The notes under the pieces are model-generated. The model ran no database searches. It was not told where the DNA came from and worked only from the letters and a program-made list of their open reading frames with translations. From contig CM038910.1 of assembly GCA_021904315.1 (NCBI GenBank), positions 26,298,256-26,362,255 on the forward strand: a DNA stretch of 64,000 nt, given 5' to 3'. The position numbers were made by a program, and so were the translations under genes. Shown here piece by piece: positions 35,356 to 49,260 of the stretch (its first letter is position 1; the number at the start of each line of letters is the position of its first letter). The DNA comes from Sphagnum magellanicum (taxonomy: Eukaryota > Streptophyta > Sphagnopsida > Sphagnales > Sphagnaceae).

Positions 35356-38300
35356 AGAGTGTCAACTAAATTGTTTGATAAAAAATGATCAAGTTGTGAG
35401 TTATATATCATTTCATTTTAATGAAATTCAAATTTCACTTCATTCAAGTTATATGTGGCCAATTATTAAGTTTGTGAACTTTAGAGAAATACATTCATTC
35501 GACAATACTTTCAACTAATGTCTCTTATTAGCCAATTAAAGAAATGAACCATAACCACCAAATTTAAATGAATGAACAAAATGAAAGATGATTCAATTCT
35601 ACAAATTGAAAACTAATTTTTTGTCCATCGAAATTCCAAGTAGTTGCATATGAACAAAATATCAAACAAAGCATAATCCAAAAATTAAAAATTAAATTTG
35701 ACCACATGAATGTTTTTAAAAAAAAAGTTTTAGAGATAACATTCCAAATTTGGATTAAAAGGGTTGAATTAGGGATTCAATGATGAATTAAAAAGAATAC
35801 TAGACTTGTGGCAACAAAGAAATAAGAGGTATGCCACAACAAGAATTACTAAGGAAGCAAACATTGGAAAAAGAGGTGATGAGATTCAACTTTGAAAAAC
35901 ATTCACAAAAGGAAATGTAGCACTAATGCAACAAATATTTACAACAATTGTTTTAGAAAAGCAAGGTTTTTTTTTTAAATGCAAAAACCTAGTAATGACT
36001 TGCAACATCAACAATTACAAATGAATTCATAAATAAAAGAAGGACCAATAAATCCAAAAGTTCACCTACGAGTTGCAACAATTGACCAAATTAGTAATGC
36101 ATGAAAAACAAGAGGAATTATGCAAATTACCATAGGAAATATAATGATAGAGAGTTTAACAAATCAAAAATATTAATTTCAAAATTCAATTAAAAATTCA
36201 AACCGAACGAATTAAACTGAATATTGAAAGTATGAAAACTCAAGGTTGAAAAGCTCAATATCTAAAAACTTCAATATTTGAAATTTTGATTTCCAAAATT
36301 GGTTGTCAATTCCATAGGCTGTTATCTAGCTTTTTCATTTTGTATAATTTCAAGAAAGACATGTGAATATTGGAAAATAATTTTTTTTACAACTCTACCT
36401 TATTTTAAATATATTTGTTAAAAAATGGGTTTCAATTTTTTTCCCTTTGAAAAGGATGGGTATGAAAGAAAAAATTTAAGTTACATCCATGTCATAATAA
36501 CACCTTGTAACATCCTAAAGACAACTATCATCTTCACATTGGCTATGCATTGAACCAAAATGTCATCCCTAAATATTGCACACATGCAGGTTTTTCTTTA
36601 TGGGTAGAGCCAACAAACAACTAAACATCATGTGACACATAATTAATATCTATCACATACCTTGCATCATGCTTCAAAGGGATCTATTGGCTATTGTTAT
36701 GGTCGAAAATCTCACATGTTCATATTGGAACAAAAAAAAAGGATTTTGAATAAAGCATTGTGGCAAGTTGATGATGACTCTTCTTTTGTGAGTTCATTCA
36801 AGTAATATATTACCTTCAAAAGAAAAGATTATTGCAAGGTATCATATTACAAACTTTCCATCCCACAATTTGATAATGAAAATCGTGCAGGTATCATTTT
36901 TTCATGAGTGTGTTGTTTACATTTAAAACACGTATGATGCACATATAAATAGGATGAAACATTTTCAAATGGTTGAAAATATTTCATTTTACTTATACAT
37001 GCATCACAGATGTTTTAAATGTACAACATTTATGTGCAAGAAACATGAACCCATGAAATACTATATTTTGCGCAACTTTCTAATGAACCTATAAAGTCAA
37101 TAAGTATGATGTTCAATGAGTCTCTTGCCATTTTAATGTGTATGTGCCACTTTGCAAAATCTAATTCATCAATAGTTGAACAAGCAAGGGGTGCAATTCA
37201 CATGAAGGGGACAACAACACTTACAAGGAGCATCTGAAATTTTGTTTGTTGCATGAATGCACATCTAGAGTGTGTATGAATTGCAAATTACTTGCAATTT
37301 AATGTGTAACAAATAGTAAAAAAAATAACACATAAAAAAAAGAATGAGTTGATTTGTGCAACTTCACCTTCCAACCACTATTGTGCACACCTAGCAAATG
37401 TTGATTGCAATTGAGCTTTGAAGTAATTTCTCAAAGGGGAGTTGAAGGTAAAGAATGTTGCCAATCATTTTTTCACTAATGTATTAAAAAATGAAATCAA
37501 TTTTTTTTGTTTAGACCTTTTGACATGATAAGGAAATTTTGAATTGTGCAGATGATAAAAGCATGTCAATAGTTACAAACAAGATGTAATCACAATAAAA
37601 GGAGCCAAAACAATTGTTGAATATACTAAAAATTATGTACCTCCACTGCTTTGAAGAACCACCAATAATTGTATTTAATGATTTTTTTGTCCATCTTTCA
37701 AATTTATGTTTTTTTATTTATAATGTTTAGTCCCATGAATTTGGAGTCATTTCATTATGTTGGAAGAGTCCTTTTACATACAAAAACCACTTGTTGAATA
37801 ATGTTTTGCAACACACTTAAAAATTTGGATGTATTTTTCATTATTCAAACCTTCACTAAATGTTTTCAAATTTATTGTAAGCTTTAATATACTTCATAAA
37901 AAAGGCCACATGTATTTAACCATTCAAAAATCCTTTTGAATTTTGTGTGGTGATTTTATATTGGATTATGATGTTCAAATGTCAGGTTAATGACTAATAT
38001 AGTTACAAATTTATGATCATAATTAAAAACAAAGTTGCAAATTTGATTTTAATGTAGGGATTTATGTAATAAAATTATATGTTTATTATAATATGGGTCA
38101 TATGTGTTTTGAATATTAATATCCAATCTAAAAAATTATATGAAAAATTCTTAGATTAGGTATTTTAAACTAATGTAAAAAGATCACATGTTGAATGTAG
38201 TCCTTAGAAAGGATTCAATCCCTAACTTAATTGGCTCTTTATTGTGACCAGACCCAACATCAATAGAGTGAAAAAGGAAAACAAGGAAGAAGAAAGCAAT

Positions 38301-38480
38301 AAAAATTAAAACCATCTAACCATTTTAACCCCATAATGTTTTCTAAGGAGAGAACCAATGGATTACAAAACATGTTGGATTACCTACATTCTTTATACAC
38401 ATACATAGTGAGTTCATATCCACAATCCCTTCTAATGGCATTTTCTTAGGCTAAAATAAAAAATTATTCCTTACCCATAT
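35356..38480. other. AT-rich intergenic DNA, nothing recognised
   Basis: Long AT-rich stretch with frequent stops in all frames. I see no gene, RNA gene or clear transposon protein in it. Confidence 0.5.
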
Positions 38481-38481
38481 T

Positions 38482-39370
38482 ATGTTGCGATCCTAGCCTT
38501 GGGTTTGCGACCAAGGCAAGGTGTTACAAAGGTCGGGCCAACAGTGAAGCCCGAAAGTCACAATTCATGCTCCTTAGAGTGTAAGAAAGTGTGAGAAAAT
38601 GAACCCATACACTCCCAACTTTAGGAATGGGAGTCCTAATGAACTCTTAAATTTTCAAAAAGTAATTTCAAGGGTCAAAACTCATTGGATTGAAAAGTTC
38701 TTTATACCATTGGAATTTTTTTGAAATGTAGATGTTTAAAATGGGTTTGAATGATCATTTGGGTACATAAAACACAAGTTATGGCTAAAAAAAAGGGTTG
38801 AGAGTCAAACTGCCAATTTGATCCCCAACCACTAAAAGTCGGGAATCGCTTTGATATATTTGCGTGCAGGTGACGTTCAACATGTCATTGGAAAGCTCTC
38901 GATGAGGGCTAACACTTCATTTTAGACCTCACCTTAATTGAAGGTTTACAAAAAAAAAGTTATGGGCTTCCAAAGTTGCAAGAACCTCAATTTTAGGAAT
39001 TTTGGGACTCCCAACATGGTCTTGGGACAAAATGATATTTAGGTGTAGGCCCCATGGTTAGGAACAAAAAATAATATAAGAGGAAAGGTGGTGGTTTCCT
39101 CAAGTTTGAATTATGGTGAATCTTGTGAATTCGTGTGTGCCTATAGTTCGTCCGTGCACCAACTATGCATTAACCAACTTATTGTTTAGTTTGTGTGAAT
39201 AATTGATTCACTTGTCACTTGTCCCAATCCCCATCCCGGAACTCCAGCACGCCCTTTTACCCCCGAAGTATTATGAGCTAAAAAAACATATCCCCACTCC
39301 TTCCGTTATTTTAATCTTCGAACTCGCATTTGGGTCTTATGAAGAATTTGGGGGTGCGTCGCATTAACAA
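38482..39370. mobile_element. Possible solo long terminal repeat or similar element
   Basis: A segment of higher GC than its surroundings begins 'tgttgcgatcctagccttgg' and ends near 'gggggtgcgtcgcattaaca'. The terminal bases and a block resembling 'gtgacgcacccc', seen at the right edge of a family 2 copy near 25000, suggest a retroelement terminus. No internal coding region or convincing target duplication is visible. Confidence 0.25.
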
Positions 39371-41086
39371 CATTTCCTCCACTTATGAACACATTCATTC
39401 ACGAACCTTCCATTTTTTTTTCACCCTCCATTTAATACATAAGACTAGTTCATAAGACTTGTCACAATAGCTACACCACTTACAAATAAATGATGTTCTA
39501 AAATGACAATTACATTCCATTTTTTAGTTTTGAGCTTGAAGCACTACAAAACTAAAAAAGGGACTATAATTGTCACTCTAAAACATCACCTATTTGCAAA
39601 TGATGCAACTACTTCCTCCATCACACATTTATGCAAAATTTATGATGAATGATTTTACATGAATGTGAAAATTTACATTATTATTTGTTTGTTCCTATTG
39701 AAAACATTGTATTAATATCTTATGGTTGTAGAGTCTACAATGTAACTCCTCATAAAATCAAACATAATTGGTTACATGAATAAATACAATGCATATAAAT
39801 TACTATATATGAAACACATTTAAAACTATAGTGCAATTACTGAACAAATAACTTTGATTAATACAAATTGAATTGGAATTGGGTCTAATTTTTATAATTG
39901 AAACCATATTTTTTTTCTTAATAACCAAACTTGGGGTTCTATTTATGTTTGGAACTACAATTAAAATACAAGTTTTAAATGGTAGGGTTAGGTTAAGTGG
40001 TAGTTCAATTTTGGGTAAATAAAAACTAGGACCAAAACTAGGTCTAATTTTCAAAACTCGAAATATTCTTTTTTTAAATAATCAAAAAATTTATTCCATT
40101 TATGTGTGGCATTGGAACCAAGATAATTTCAATCTATTCTTTAAACCAAAATCAAAGGATAGTTGTAAAATTGAAAAACCACCCAACATTGGATTTAAGT
40201 TTTTACCCTTATTAGATGTACATAGGAACAATTCAAAACATATCTTACAAAACAAAATAGGTCTCGTTCCACCTACTCTACATTAAAAACACACAAACGT
40301 ATCCAAGTGCGTGTATGGATTACTTCACATATTTGTAAAGTCATCTAATCACAAATATTTTCATACAATTACTAAGACTAGTGTAACATGTGCCATTGGT
40401 CCAAGTGTGGATGTAACTTGTTGTAAATAATTTGATAATTATGTAATTCTCTTAGGGGTTATATAGATAATTATTAAGTGGTGAGGTTTCATAATTTAAT
40501 AAAGGTTTGGTGAATTATCATCAAGTAGTCATTACTTCAATTAATGTTCCATAGCTCAAAAATGTGGCATGAAACTTCATGACTTACAAGACAAAACAAA
40601 ACAAACTACCTTGCTTCATAGATGAGTAATGTAAAAATCATTCTAGCAAGCCTTACAATAAAAAGACTACAATACAATACTCAAATTCAACCTCAGGTTC
40701 CTACAAGCCTGGTATTTGTACAAGGCTGGTATTGCCTCATGTCATGCTAGCCTACTAGCCTACTTGGTACCGAGTTGATATTAGGCATAGGCTTATATAC
40801 TGAACCACAACTTCGATCTTTTTACTTACTCTAATTGCATTAACAAGAGACACTTCCAACATGCAAAATTATCTCGAGTCAAAGTTCTGCATTTGTCACC
40901 ATGTAACAACTCTCTATTGCAAATGGGTGTCTCAGATATAATGAATGCCTTTCATTTCTAGAAAGTCAAGTGCTTATTTAGAAACTTCATGGTCTATTAA
41001 CATGACTACAAAGCCAAAAAGTTTGGGAAGATTTATTATTGTTAATTGGCCTTCTTCAGAAAACATTCAATTAACACCCAAAAATT

Positions 41087-43530
41087 TCAAGCACCAAGAA
41101 ATGATTTTGGAGTGAAGCCGTGTGCAGTCAAGCCACCATCGATACAAATGGTTTGTCCAGTTGTAAATGAAGAAGCAGGCATGCATAGAAATGCAATCAC
41201 ACCCGTAATCTCATGAGTTTCTGCCACTCGCTTGAGTGGTATACAGTCCTCAAGGTCAGCTACAAATTGCGGATTGCTTAACATCTGCCACAACAAATTC
41301 ACAGATTTAACCAAAATACATGGGGATTACCTTATTAGAAGAATTCAAACATTCACCCAAACAGGCTGAAAAGAGAAGCCAATCACTCAATTCATATTAA
41401 CCCATCATTTCCATTCCTTGTCTGGGGAAATAGACAACACAATGCAGGGATAATCTTTGTCCTTGCCTCACCTGTTGTGCAAATTTGACAGGAATTCTTG
41501 TCCAGAAAGGAGCGACGCAATTGACTCGAATATGGTCTTTTGCCCAGTCACATGCAAGGCATTTTGTTATCTGTTGCAATGCAGCTGGCCAAACAAACAC
41601 AAACCCAATACAACGTTAATCCATCTGCAGGTCGACCAAATGAAAAATCTCTGCTTGGAGGTTTGTATTCTATTTGCAAACAATACAAGGAGATTGTATT
41701 ATTGCAAACTTGTGAAAGAAACTTAAATTTTGAGAAAGGGAATGTTGAGTAATTTTTGACCCAATTGAGAAATCTTATCCTCCTATATATACCATCTCAC
41801 ATAAACTACAAGGAAAAGCTCATTTGCCCACATCAACATGATCAGTTATTTATACAAGCAAAGACAACATCAAATAAGCAAAACCTTCAAAAACCATAGT
41901 ATCATTAGCTCCATTTTCTTGTCTCCAATTTTGTAGGTAATTGTGATCCAAATTTTCCAAAAATATTATATTCAACTTCTCCTGAAATATTCCAGCTTTT
42001 GCATTTATCTTATTTCCATTTGTAAGAGATGAAACTCATTCATCATTACCAACAAAGCATCCATAAGGGGTGAAATTCATCCACCCTCATCTTTTCTACC
42101 AAGAAATTGAACAAACCCATTTAGTGGGAATTCCATTTCTAGTAGATGAAATTTGTTGTGGAAATTCTTTCGTAAAGGATGACATTCAGTCACCATAGTC
42201 CATTCTATCAAGAAATTCATTGAAAACCCATTTGTCTCCAGGTGTAAATACATACAAGAGGGAACAAAAACATGTGAACATGTGATAATGATAACCTCAA
42301 CCATACCTTGCATTCCACCGTAGAGAGCACCAGGCCAACATGCAACAGTACCCGACAATGATGACACATTTACAATACTTCCATTGCCTGATGCTTTCAG
42401 AAGTGGGTAAGCAAGCTGGCATGTGTGAAATGCAGACTCAAAATTGGCTGACATTCCTGTCTGAATTTCTTCTTCAGTGTATTCGAGCATGGACTTGAGC
42501 ATATTGTAACCCACTGTGCCATTGATCTGCATCAGCAAAAAAATTTGCATCAGAAATTGGAATTGAATGGAAGTTGTTGCAGAAATCATGATCTATGAGC
42601 TCGATGTTCAGATTGCATTTGGGCTTGGATTTTGCATATCCTTTGTTGGTTTCAAATGTTTCGGCATTTGTCATTTCACATCCAGACTCTATTCAAGGCT
42701 CCACACAAGTAATCTATGTATTTCAACACTTGGGGTGTAAGATGTAGACCTCTTTCTTTTTACAAGCAAAATTTCAGCAAGAAGTGAAATTAGAAATGAA
42801 AATTGTGAAAATGAATTGATTCTTGATAGTTTCAATGGCCAGAAGTTGAAAAGAAAAATGACTAAGGTCTGGGTTGGCAGATTATGTCATTTTCTTGATC
42901 ACATTACATGACATACATTACAAGATGATGGTTGTTGCAAATGACAGATTCCATGAGCTTACCAAGATATCAAGCTTTCCTCGAAAATGAGCATCCACTT
43001 TGCGGAAAAGCTCAACACGATCTTGATGGTTACCCATGTCACATACACAGCCTTCCACTTTCCAGCCTGCAGCTCTCCAAGTTTCCAAGCCCTTTTGGAG
43101 ATCAGTATCAAATTTTGTGCAGGTGTACACTGAAGCTCCCAATCCCGCCAGCTCTTCAACAACTCCCAGCCTGGACAACAACAATTACCAGAAGAATCAT
43201 TACATTAGCGTTATCTGTGAAGTGAGCAACTATCTGAGGATAAGTCTATTGTGACAAGGACACATTTTGTTTTGTGATGAAATTTTATTGTTATCAGATG
43301 TTGGTCGGAGACTGGTTGTTGCATAGAAAAGAGGAGGTTGGAGAAGGAACCTCTGATCAACTCCCTGGGAGATTTGACAATTAACTATGGAAAGGGGGGA
43401 AAAGAATCAAGAAGAACTAGAGAAGCTTAATTTGAGAGAAGATGTTGTACCCGATCCCCACAGTGACAAGAGCATTTTTGCCTTGCAAACTCCATCTTTG
43501 TGCAGCTAATGGCTCACCAACGGTCCCCAT
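41087..43530 (-). CDS. Tropinone-reductase-like short-chain dehydrogenase/reductase, left copy, five exons
   Basis: Exons on the minus strand are 43451-43530, 42963-43170, 42307-42526, 41472-41584 and 41087-41284, giving 272 residues, the family length. Tropinone-reductase-like SDRs are NADP(H)-dependent reductases of the classical SDR fold. Matching stretches are RWSLQGKNALVT, VVEELAGLGASVYTC, TCQLAYPLLKASGNGSIV, LACDWAKDHIRVNCVAP, and GVIAFLCMPASSFTTGQTIC with IDGGLTAHGF. Deviations: the cofactor motif, normally TGGTxGIG, reads TVGIG, three residues short. The NNxG region reads NGTVG. Catalytic Tyr is present in LYGGMQ, but Lys at Tyr+4 is Gln. The catalytic Ser (VSSLSG) is kept. No stop or frameshift is seen. 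The reductase activity is therefore doubtful although the gene looks expressed in structure. Confidence 0.9.
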
Positions 43531-43573
43531 TTTGAAAAGTTTGGTTCTCTCTGTTTTCTGTCTTGTAGTTGTG

Positions 43574-43576
<3 letters not shown>

Positions 43577-43610
<34 letters not shown>
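43577..43610 (-). repeat. (GA)n tract in the left SDR 5' UTR
   Basis: A GA dinucleotide run on the coding strand, between the putative TATA box and the ATG. The right copy has a longer equivalent at 53275-53316. Confidence 0.85.
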
Positions 43611-43612
<2 letters not shown>

Positions 43613-43781
43613 TTGACCTCAAAATTGTAAAAATAATTCCTCTTCTGATCTCTACTACCCAACAACTAAAAAACTTCCACTTGCAACCCCAACACCCAAG
43701 AACCAGAAGAAGAAGAAGAAGCAGAAATGTGATTCACAAGCTTTGTTGAATTCTGGAAGTGCCTGGTGGGACACTTGATAA

Positions 43782-43787
43782 TTTATA
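43782..43787 (-). promoter_or_regulatory. Putative TATA box, left SDR copy
   Basis: TATAAA on the minus strand within 'gcatataaattatc', about 250 bp upstream of the ATG. The same element lies at the equivalent place in the right copy. Confidence 0.5.
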
Positions 43788-44374
43788 TGCAATTTTTGTC
43801 TGATGTCATCCATGATGTAACTGGATCTTCTTCCATCTGGTTCTTTGCTTGATGATGGTGGGTCTGCGGTCAAAACCTTCAGTGTGTTTGCTTTGCTTCC
43901 TTGCTTGTTTGTTTTGCACCAGCCTCACCATTGCTGAATGCTGCTGCTGAGAGGTTTTAAAATTTTTTTAAAAAAAAATTAAATTTATCAGAATTTTAAA
44001 AAAATAAATAAATTAAATTTAGTTCCAGATTTTGCAACTAGGCTCAGTGGAGAGGATCCTTGAGGAGATTTATGAATAAATAGCAGCAATTTTGGAGGTG
44101 ATAGTAGATTTCATAATGCAAGTTTGCACCATGAGGGTCCACAAGAGCACTCAGGAGCCCTCAAATCTCAGGATATTGGCATTGACCTAAACTCTGGGAG
44201 TTTCTAGACACAAGGGCACCACAATTGAAATGTTGTTTTGCATTGACCTCAATAGTAGAATTTGTGTAGGTAGTAGGTTCCTTTAGAAGTTGGGGAGCTG
44301 CCTTTTTAACCTAAAAATGTGTAGTTTCCTCTTTTGGACATATGTGTGTGTGTGTGTTTGTGGGTGTGTTTTTG

Positions 44375-44600
44375 TGTTTAGATTCATTATAGAGTATAGT
44401 AGCTTAAGGGATTTTGACCCCCAAGTAATAGGTCTATTTTGATACGAGGATTTTTGAAAGATGATATTTTGGCTTGTGTTGAAACTTGAGATTAGTTATA
44501 ATAGAGTTATAATATCTTGGAAGATTTTGGTTTGTTTTAGAGGATTTTTTGAAGAATTATGGAAACTCAAATATTATTTCACAATGCAAAAAATTAAACA
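44375..44600 (+). repeat. Dispersed repeat family 2, partial copy in the inter-arm spacer
   Basis: Matches the 34640-34830 copy from 'tttagattcattatagagta' to 'ttttagaggattttttgaag', then joins sequence also seen at about 35020-35160 ('ttttttggctacctac'). Confidence 0.7.
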
Positions 44601-47600
44601 TCCTTCTATTTTTTTGGCTACCTACCTATTTGAACCATGCATAAGAAATCTGACAATTTTCTTTTCAATTTTCTAATTTTGGGTGTTCTGAAAAAAAAAT
44701 CATTGAATTTGTATCAAAAAAATTTCAAAATTTTCACACAAAAAAAAAGGAAAAATTAGGTCAGGTTTTTAGGAGGTTGGTGGGACCGACAATATTATTA
44801 TTCAAGTGAGATCTGCTTGCACAAGGAATTAATATTTTGCAATCAGACCCAGACTTGAATATGCTATATATGTGTAATTGCAAAATTTTAGATGCCAATT
44901 TCTAGTGTTCATAACTTGATAGAGAAAGTTATTAATAGCTAGATGTTGTATTACAGTGATTTTTTTTTCCAATAAATTATTTTGGAATTTTATTTTTTCC
45001 TAGTGTAAATTCCACTAATTTTGATTTTTTTGGTGAAATTTTTGCCAAATTTTCAACATAAAATTTTTGAAAAGAAAAACCTGGGTTGTAGACCTCAATT
45101 CTTTGACTACAAGAAAATATGGTTCTTAATACAGCAATAGGGGGAGAAAACCCCAAAAGACTTGGTTCTTAATACCTAGTGCTGTATAGTTAATCCTTAA
45201 ATTTTCGGTATTTTATTTTAATTTTATTTTCAATTTTTTGATGTTGCTCAAGTGACGATGGTCCATTTTAAGTATATTCAGCCAAATTTGGCAATACTCA
45301 AAATATGAAAATATAAAATCTTAAGCACCCATTCATATTTTGTAGGCAATTGAGGCAAATGTTGGAGAATTGCTTTTGTTTTCCTCCATTAAAAAAAAAA
45401 GGGAATGTGCAATAGAATATTGGAAAAATAATTTGAAAAAATATTAATTATTCATTTTATTCAATTTGAAAGTTGACCCAAGTCAAAAGTTGACCCTCGG
45501 TGAAAGTTTACGTATGGAAGGGAAAAATCCATAGATATCACCCAAATTTTTAAAAATAAAATAAAATAGACATGTTCCTTCTCAAACACTCTACACAACA
45601 TATAACACCTCAAAACATTTTTTCAAGCACAAAAAGACAATAAATAGTCAATGCAAAAAAAAAGAAAAACAACCCTAAAAAGACCCATGTCAATGTTTTG
45701 CAAACAAAAAGACTATAGGCTACTAGGTAAACAACAACACCTTGTTCTAACACACCCTTTCAACCATGTCAATGTTTTACAAGAAACAAAAAGCCTATAG
45801 TCAATCAAACCTTGCACATTAGTATTACTTTATATGTTGTTTCCTCCTTTCACATGTGTCTCTAGGCTAACTAACACATGTTGGATTCCAAAAGCTTGTC
45901 AAAATTTGGCTTCCAAGTGGGGGTGAGGGGAGGTTTTCTTTGACATTCCAATTTGCTTTGCTTGTGACATGTGCCAAAAGCCTTTGGCTATTAAGAATGA
46001 TTGACTACACTGCCACTATAAGTATTGACTACAATGTACAGTGCTAGAAGAACTCAAAATGTCTCTTCTTGGGTGTGGTTATAGGGGTTTTTTTAAATAT
46101 TTTTTTAAAATTTAAAATTATATATAATTTTAATATAATTATATAATAATAATAATATAAGTCATCTTAATATAATTTATTATTATTATTATTATTATTT
46201 TGGTGGGTCAATTTTGTGCAGCCAAAGTGGCAATCAATTCATAAGATGACTTGGCAAGATTTGGTGATAAGAAAAGATGAAACTTTTTTTTTGTAAATTA
46301 TCATCCTTTTTTTTTTCTTTTTTTTTCTTGAGATTTTCATTTTTTAGTTACCCTTTTGGGGGGAGAATTTGCCAATTAAAAAAAATGGCTCTTCAGCAGT
46401 TGGGAAATTTCAAAATTTTGAAAAATTCAAATATGTGGTGCAAGGGTTTTTATTTGTCAGTTTTTTTTAAAAAATAAATTAAAAAATGAATAGATTTCTC
46501 TATTTATGTTCCAGAAGAGTACCCAATGACAAGATGCTTAGATTCTTTCATTTTATTGTTTATAGCCACTTTCATTTCTTGGTTATAGCCAGATTTGGCT
46601 AAATCTTCTTATGGATGATTGATCACCACTTTTGATTGCATCACAAAATTGGAAAGAACTAAGGAAATGGAAAGGGGAGGAAAAAAACCCGTATTCCAGC
46701 ATGAAAAATCAGGTGTGGTTTGAGGAAGGTTCATGAGGTGTTTCTATAAACACAAAGTTGTTCCCACATTTTGAGGAATGCTCGGCATGTGTTTCTATGA
46801 AACACAAGGAGCTTATTCTTTTGGAATAACATGGAACATTTTTTATTTTAATTTAATTTTGTTGTTTTCACCTAGTGTTGTGCAGTTTTTTTAAAAAATT
46901 TTTTTTTTTAAATTTTAAAACCTCAAGGGTTGGTTACCTTTTATTAAAAGATTTTTCAAACCTTGGGGTGAGGGTTTTTTTTTACTATTTTAAATCTTCA
47001 ATTAAGGTTAATGTTTTTTTCCCTAAGCATAGCATAGGAGGGTTCTCGGGTATTATTAGGGTTTAAGTTTTTTATTTTGACAAGAGACCAATAAGGGTAA
47101 TGGTTAGGATTTAGGGTTGTTAATTAGATTGTCAAAACACGATAAATTATGTCCCCTACAACAAAATCTGTGACTACTAGTTCTTTTGCTTCAATGCACA
47201 CATTCATTTCAGTGTAGAACCAAGTTGTAATAGAACTACCAAGAATGGAAGCCCCCTTTAATCACTTTCATGGAGCTCTACATTTATATCAAACAAGATT
47301 TGCCTCATTTATATTGTGACTCTAAAAGCTTCAAAATGTTGGTTCACAACTCTAGCCTCTTTAAGAATATACACTAAATCTAAAATTAAGCACTATAACA
47401 ATGACCATTGAACCTTAGGAACTCAAAGAACTCAAACCTTGTCGAAAAAGAAAAATCTTTCAATAACAATTCTAGGTCAAAAACAAAAAAAAACATGGAA
47501 ACACTAATTCTAAGTTTCATGATTCAAACTCAAGCCTATAAATAAGTAGATCTTATGTTAAGGTTTAGATTTGGTGATCGAGTCATGGGTTGTCAAGTTC

Positions 47601-47823
47601 AAATTCAATTTACCCTTCCTCAGAAACCTTTGGGTGTTACCTTGAGTTCTAGAGAACCACACAATACTAGTTTGAACCAATGTTGTATGGGTTTCAAAAA
47701 TGGCACCAAATCTTTACCCGTTAATTACAAGAAAGGTTTTTTTTCTTTTTTTTTTCAATCAATTTTGTGATATAGCCAAATTGGAGGTCATCCACAATCT
47801 AGCTATAAAATATATGAATTTAT

Positions 47824-47862
<39 letters not shown>

Positions 47863-49250
47863 AATAGTTGGAATTAATTGTAAAAGTCTAAATTTTACTT
47901 TTTTTCTAAAACTTGGTGATTTAAGAAAAAAATTTGGGCAAAAATTGTTGTATGTGTCAAAATCATAGCTTTGATCAACAAAATGTGAAAACTCAATAAA
48001 ATAAAATAAAATATTGGTTATTAATGTGGTTTTTTGATCTTATAATTATTAATATCAATTAATCAAATAATTAATTTTAATATAACCAAAATTCCCCATA
48101 TCCTTACAATGAAAGAACTAGTGTTGGCCACATATACTTCAATGCATTGATTATCAACATGCATAATGCCCCTATTATCAATAATTCATATTTAAATTTT
48201 TCCCATCTTTTGTATTTGGAGCTATGGGTAACCAAAAAATGTAGGTCCAAATGATATGTTTGTACATATTTACACATATAGGTTTTTTTCATTATGCATA
48301 TTTATTGTTATTTTTATGAGATCTTGAATATGTATAACTATGTTATATATATTTTTTATATGGTGTTTAGGGTTTGGATATGCGTATCCTTGATTAGGGT
48401 TTAGGGTTTTCAAACTTCTTCATCCCTTGTCCCTTCAAACCTTCTTTTTTATGTTGCATCGAAGTTTTACAAAAGTGAATTTTGACAACAAAAGTTTTTC
48501 CTTTTTCTTATGAATGGTCTTTGTGTCACATCATTTGATTGAATGTTTAAGCATTCGAGCATTGGGGTGTTTGAATGTTTCAACACTCGAACAAATGTTA
48601 AGCATATGAATGTCTAAATGTTTAAGGTTTGTTTGACATAATTTGGAGTTTTGAGGTTTGTTGTTTGTTGTTTTTCATTAAAAGGTTTATTTTCAATCAT
48701 ATCTAAGGGATGACACAAAACATTTAGGACATGAACAAGAAGAGACGAGAAGAAAAAAAAAGATGGTGATGATGTGTGGTGTTTGTTAATTATTTGTTTA
48801 TTTACAGATTTGTGAAAGTTGTGGTTTTGTTGTAATTCATTAAAAGTTGGAATTCAAAACCCTAAATGTTCCTCATTAGAAGTCGCAACTCATCAAAAGT
48901 TGCAGCTTGTCAAAAGTCAGAGCTCATCATTGTAACTTGTCAAAAGTTCCACCTTGTTGGAGTTTTGTCATTTTGTTGTAGTTCATCAAAATTTGGAACA
49001 TCGTTACAATAGGTCATTGAAATTTTGTTGCAACTCATCAAAGTTCCGTAAGTCATTGAAATGTTGAAGTTTTTGTAACAAGAGGTTTTTGGACTTCTTT
49101 ATATTTATTGCAAAACATTTCATTTTTAGTGCATGTTGTATTTACAATTTATTAAGGCTACACTTGATTTTTGCATGTCATTTGTCATTTTTTTATAGGT
49201 TGGACTTAAAGCTTTTGAAATTCAATAGTTTGCAATGTGTAGTGTGTGTT
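44600..49250. other. Inter-arm spacer, AT-rich, no gene recognised
   Basis: AT-rich DNA with (ATT)n near 46140-46200 and (TA)n at 47828-47859. Two telo-box-like 'gtttagggttt' motifs lie at 48364-48410. No coding region is supported. Confidence 0.5.
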
Positions 49251-49260
49251 GATGTGCATG

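Larger units (their letters stand above)
39845..43920 (-). repeat. Left arm of a large inverted duplication
   Basis: Reverse complement of the right arm at about 52915-58835. Matching landmarks span the promoter (43640-43920), the whole SDR gene with introns, its 3' flank (40560-40800, including the 'gctagcctactagcctac' block) and distal blocks at 40090-40215, 39990-40050 and 39860-39900. The arm is shorter than its partner because the right arm contains extra sequence between 56420 and 58340. Confidence 0.85.

Noticed and set aside
48364-48410. Telomere-like 'gtttagggttt' motifs as interstitial telomere
   Set aside because: Only two or three isolated copies; more likely telo-box-like words or chance in AT-rich DNA.
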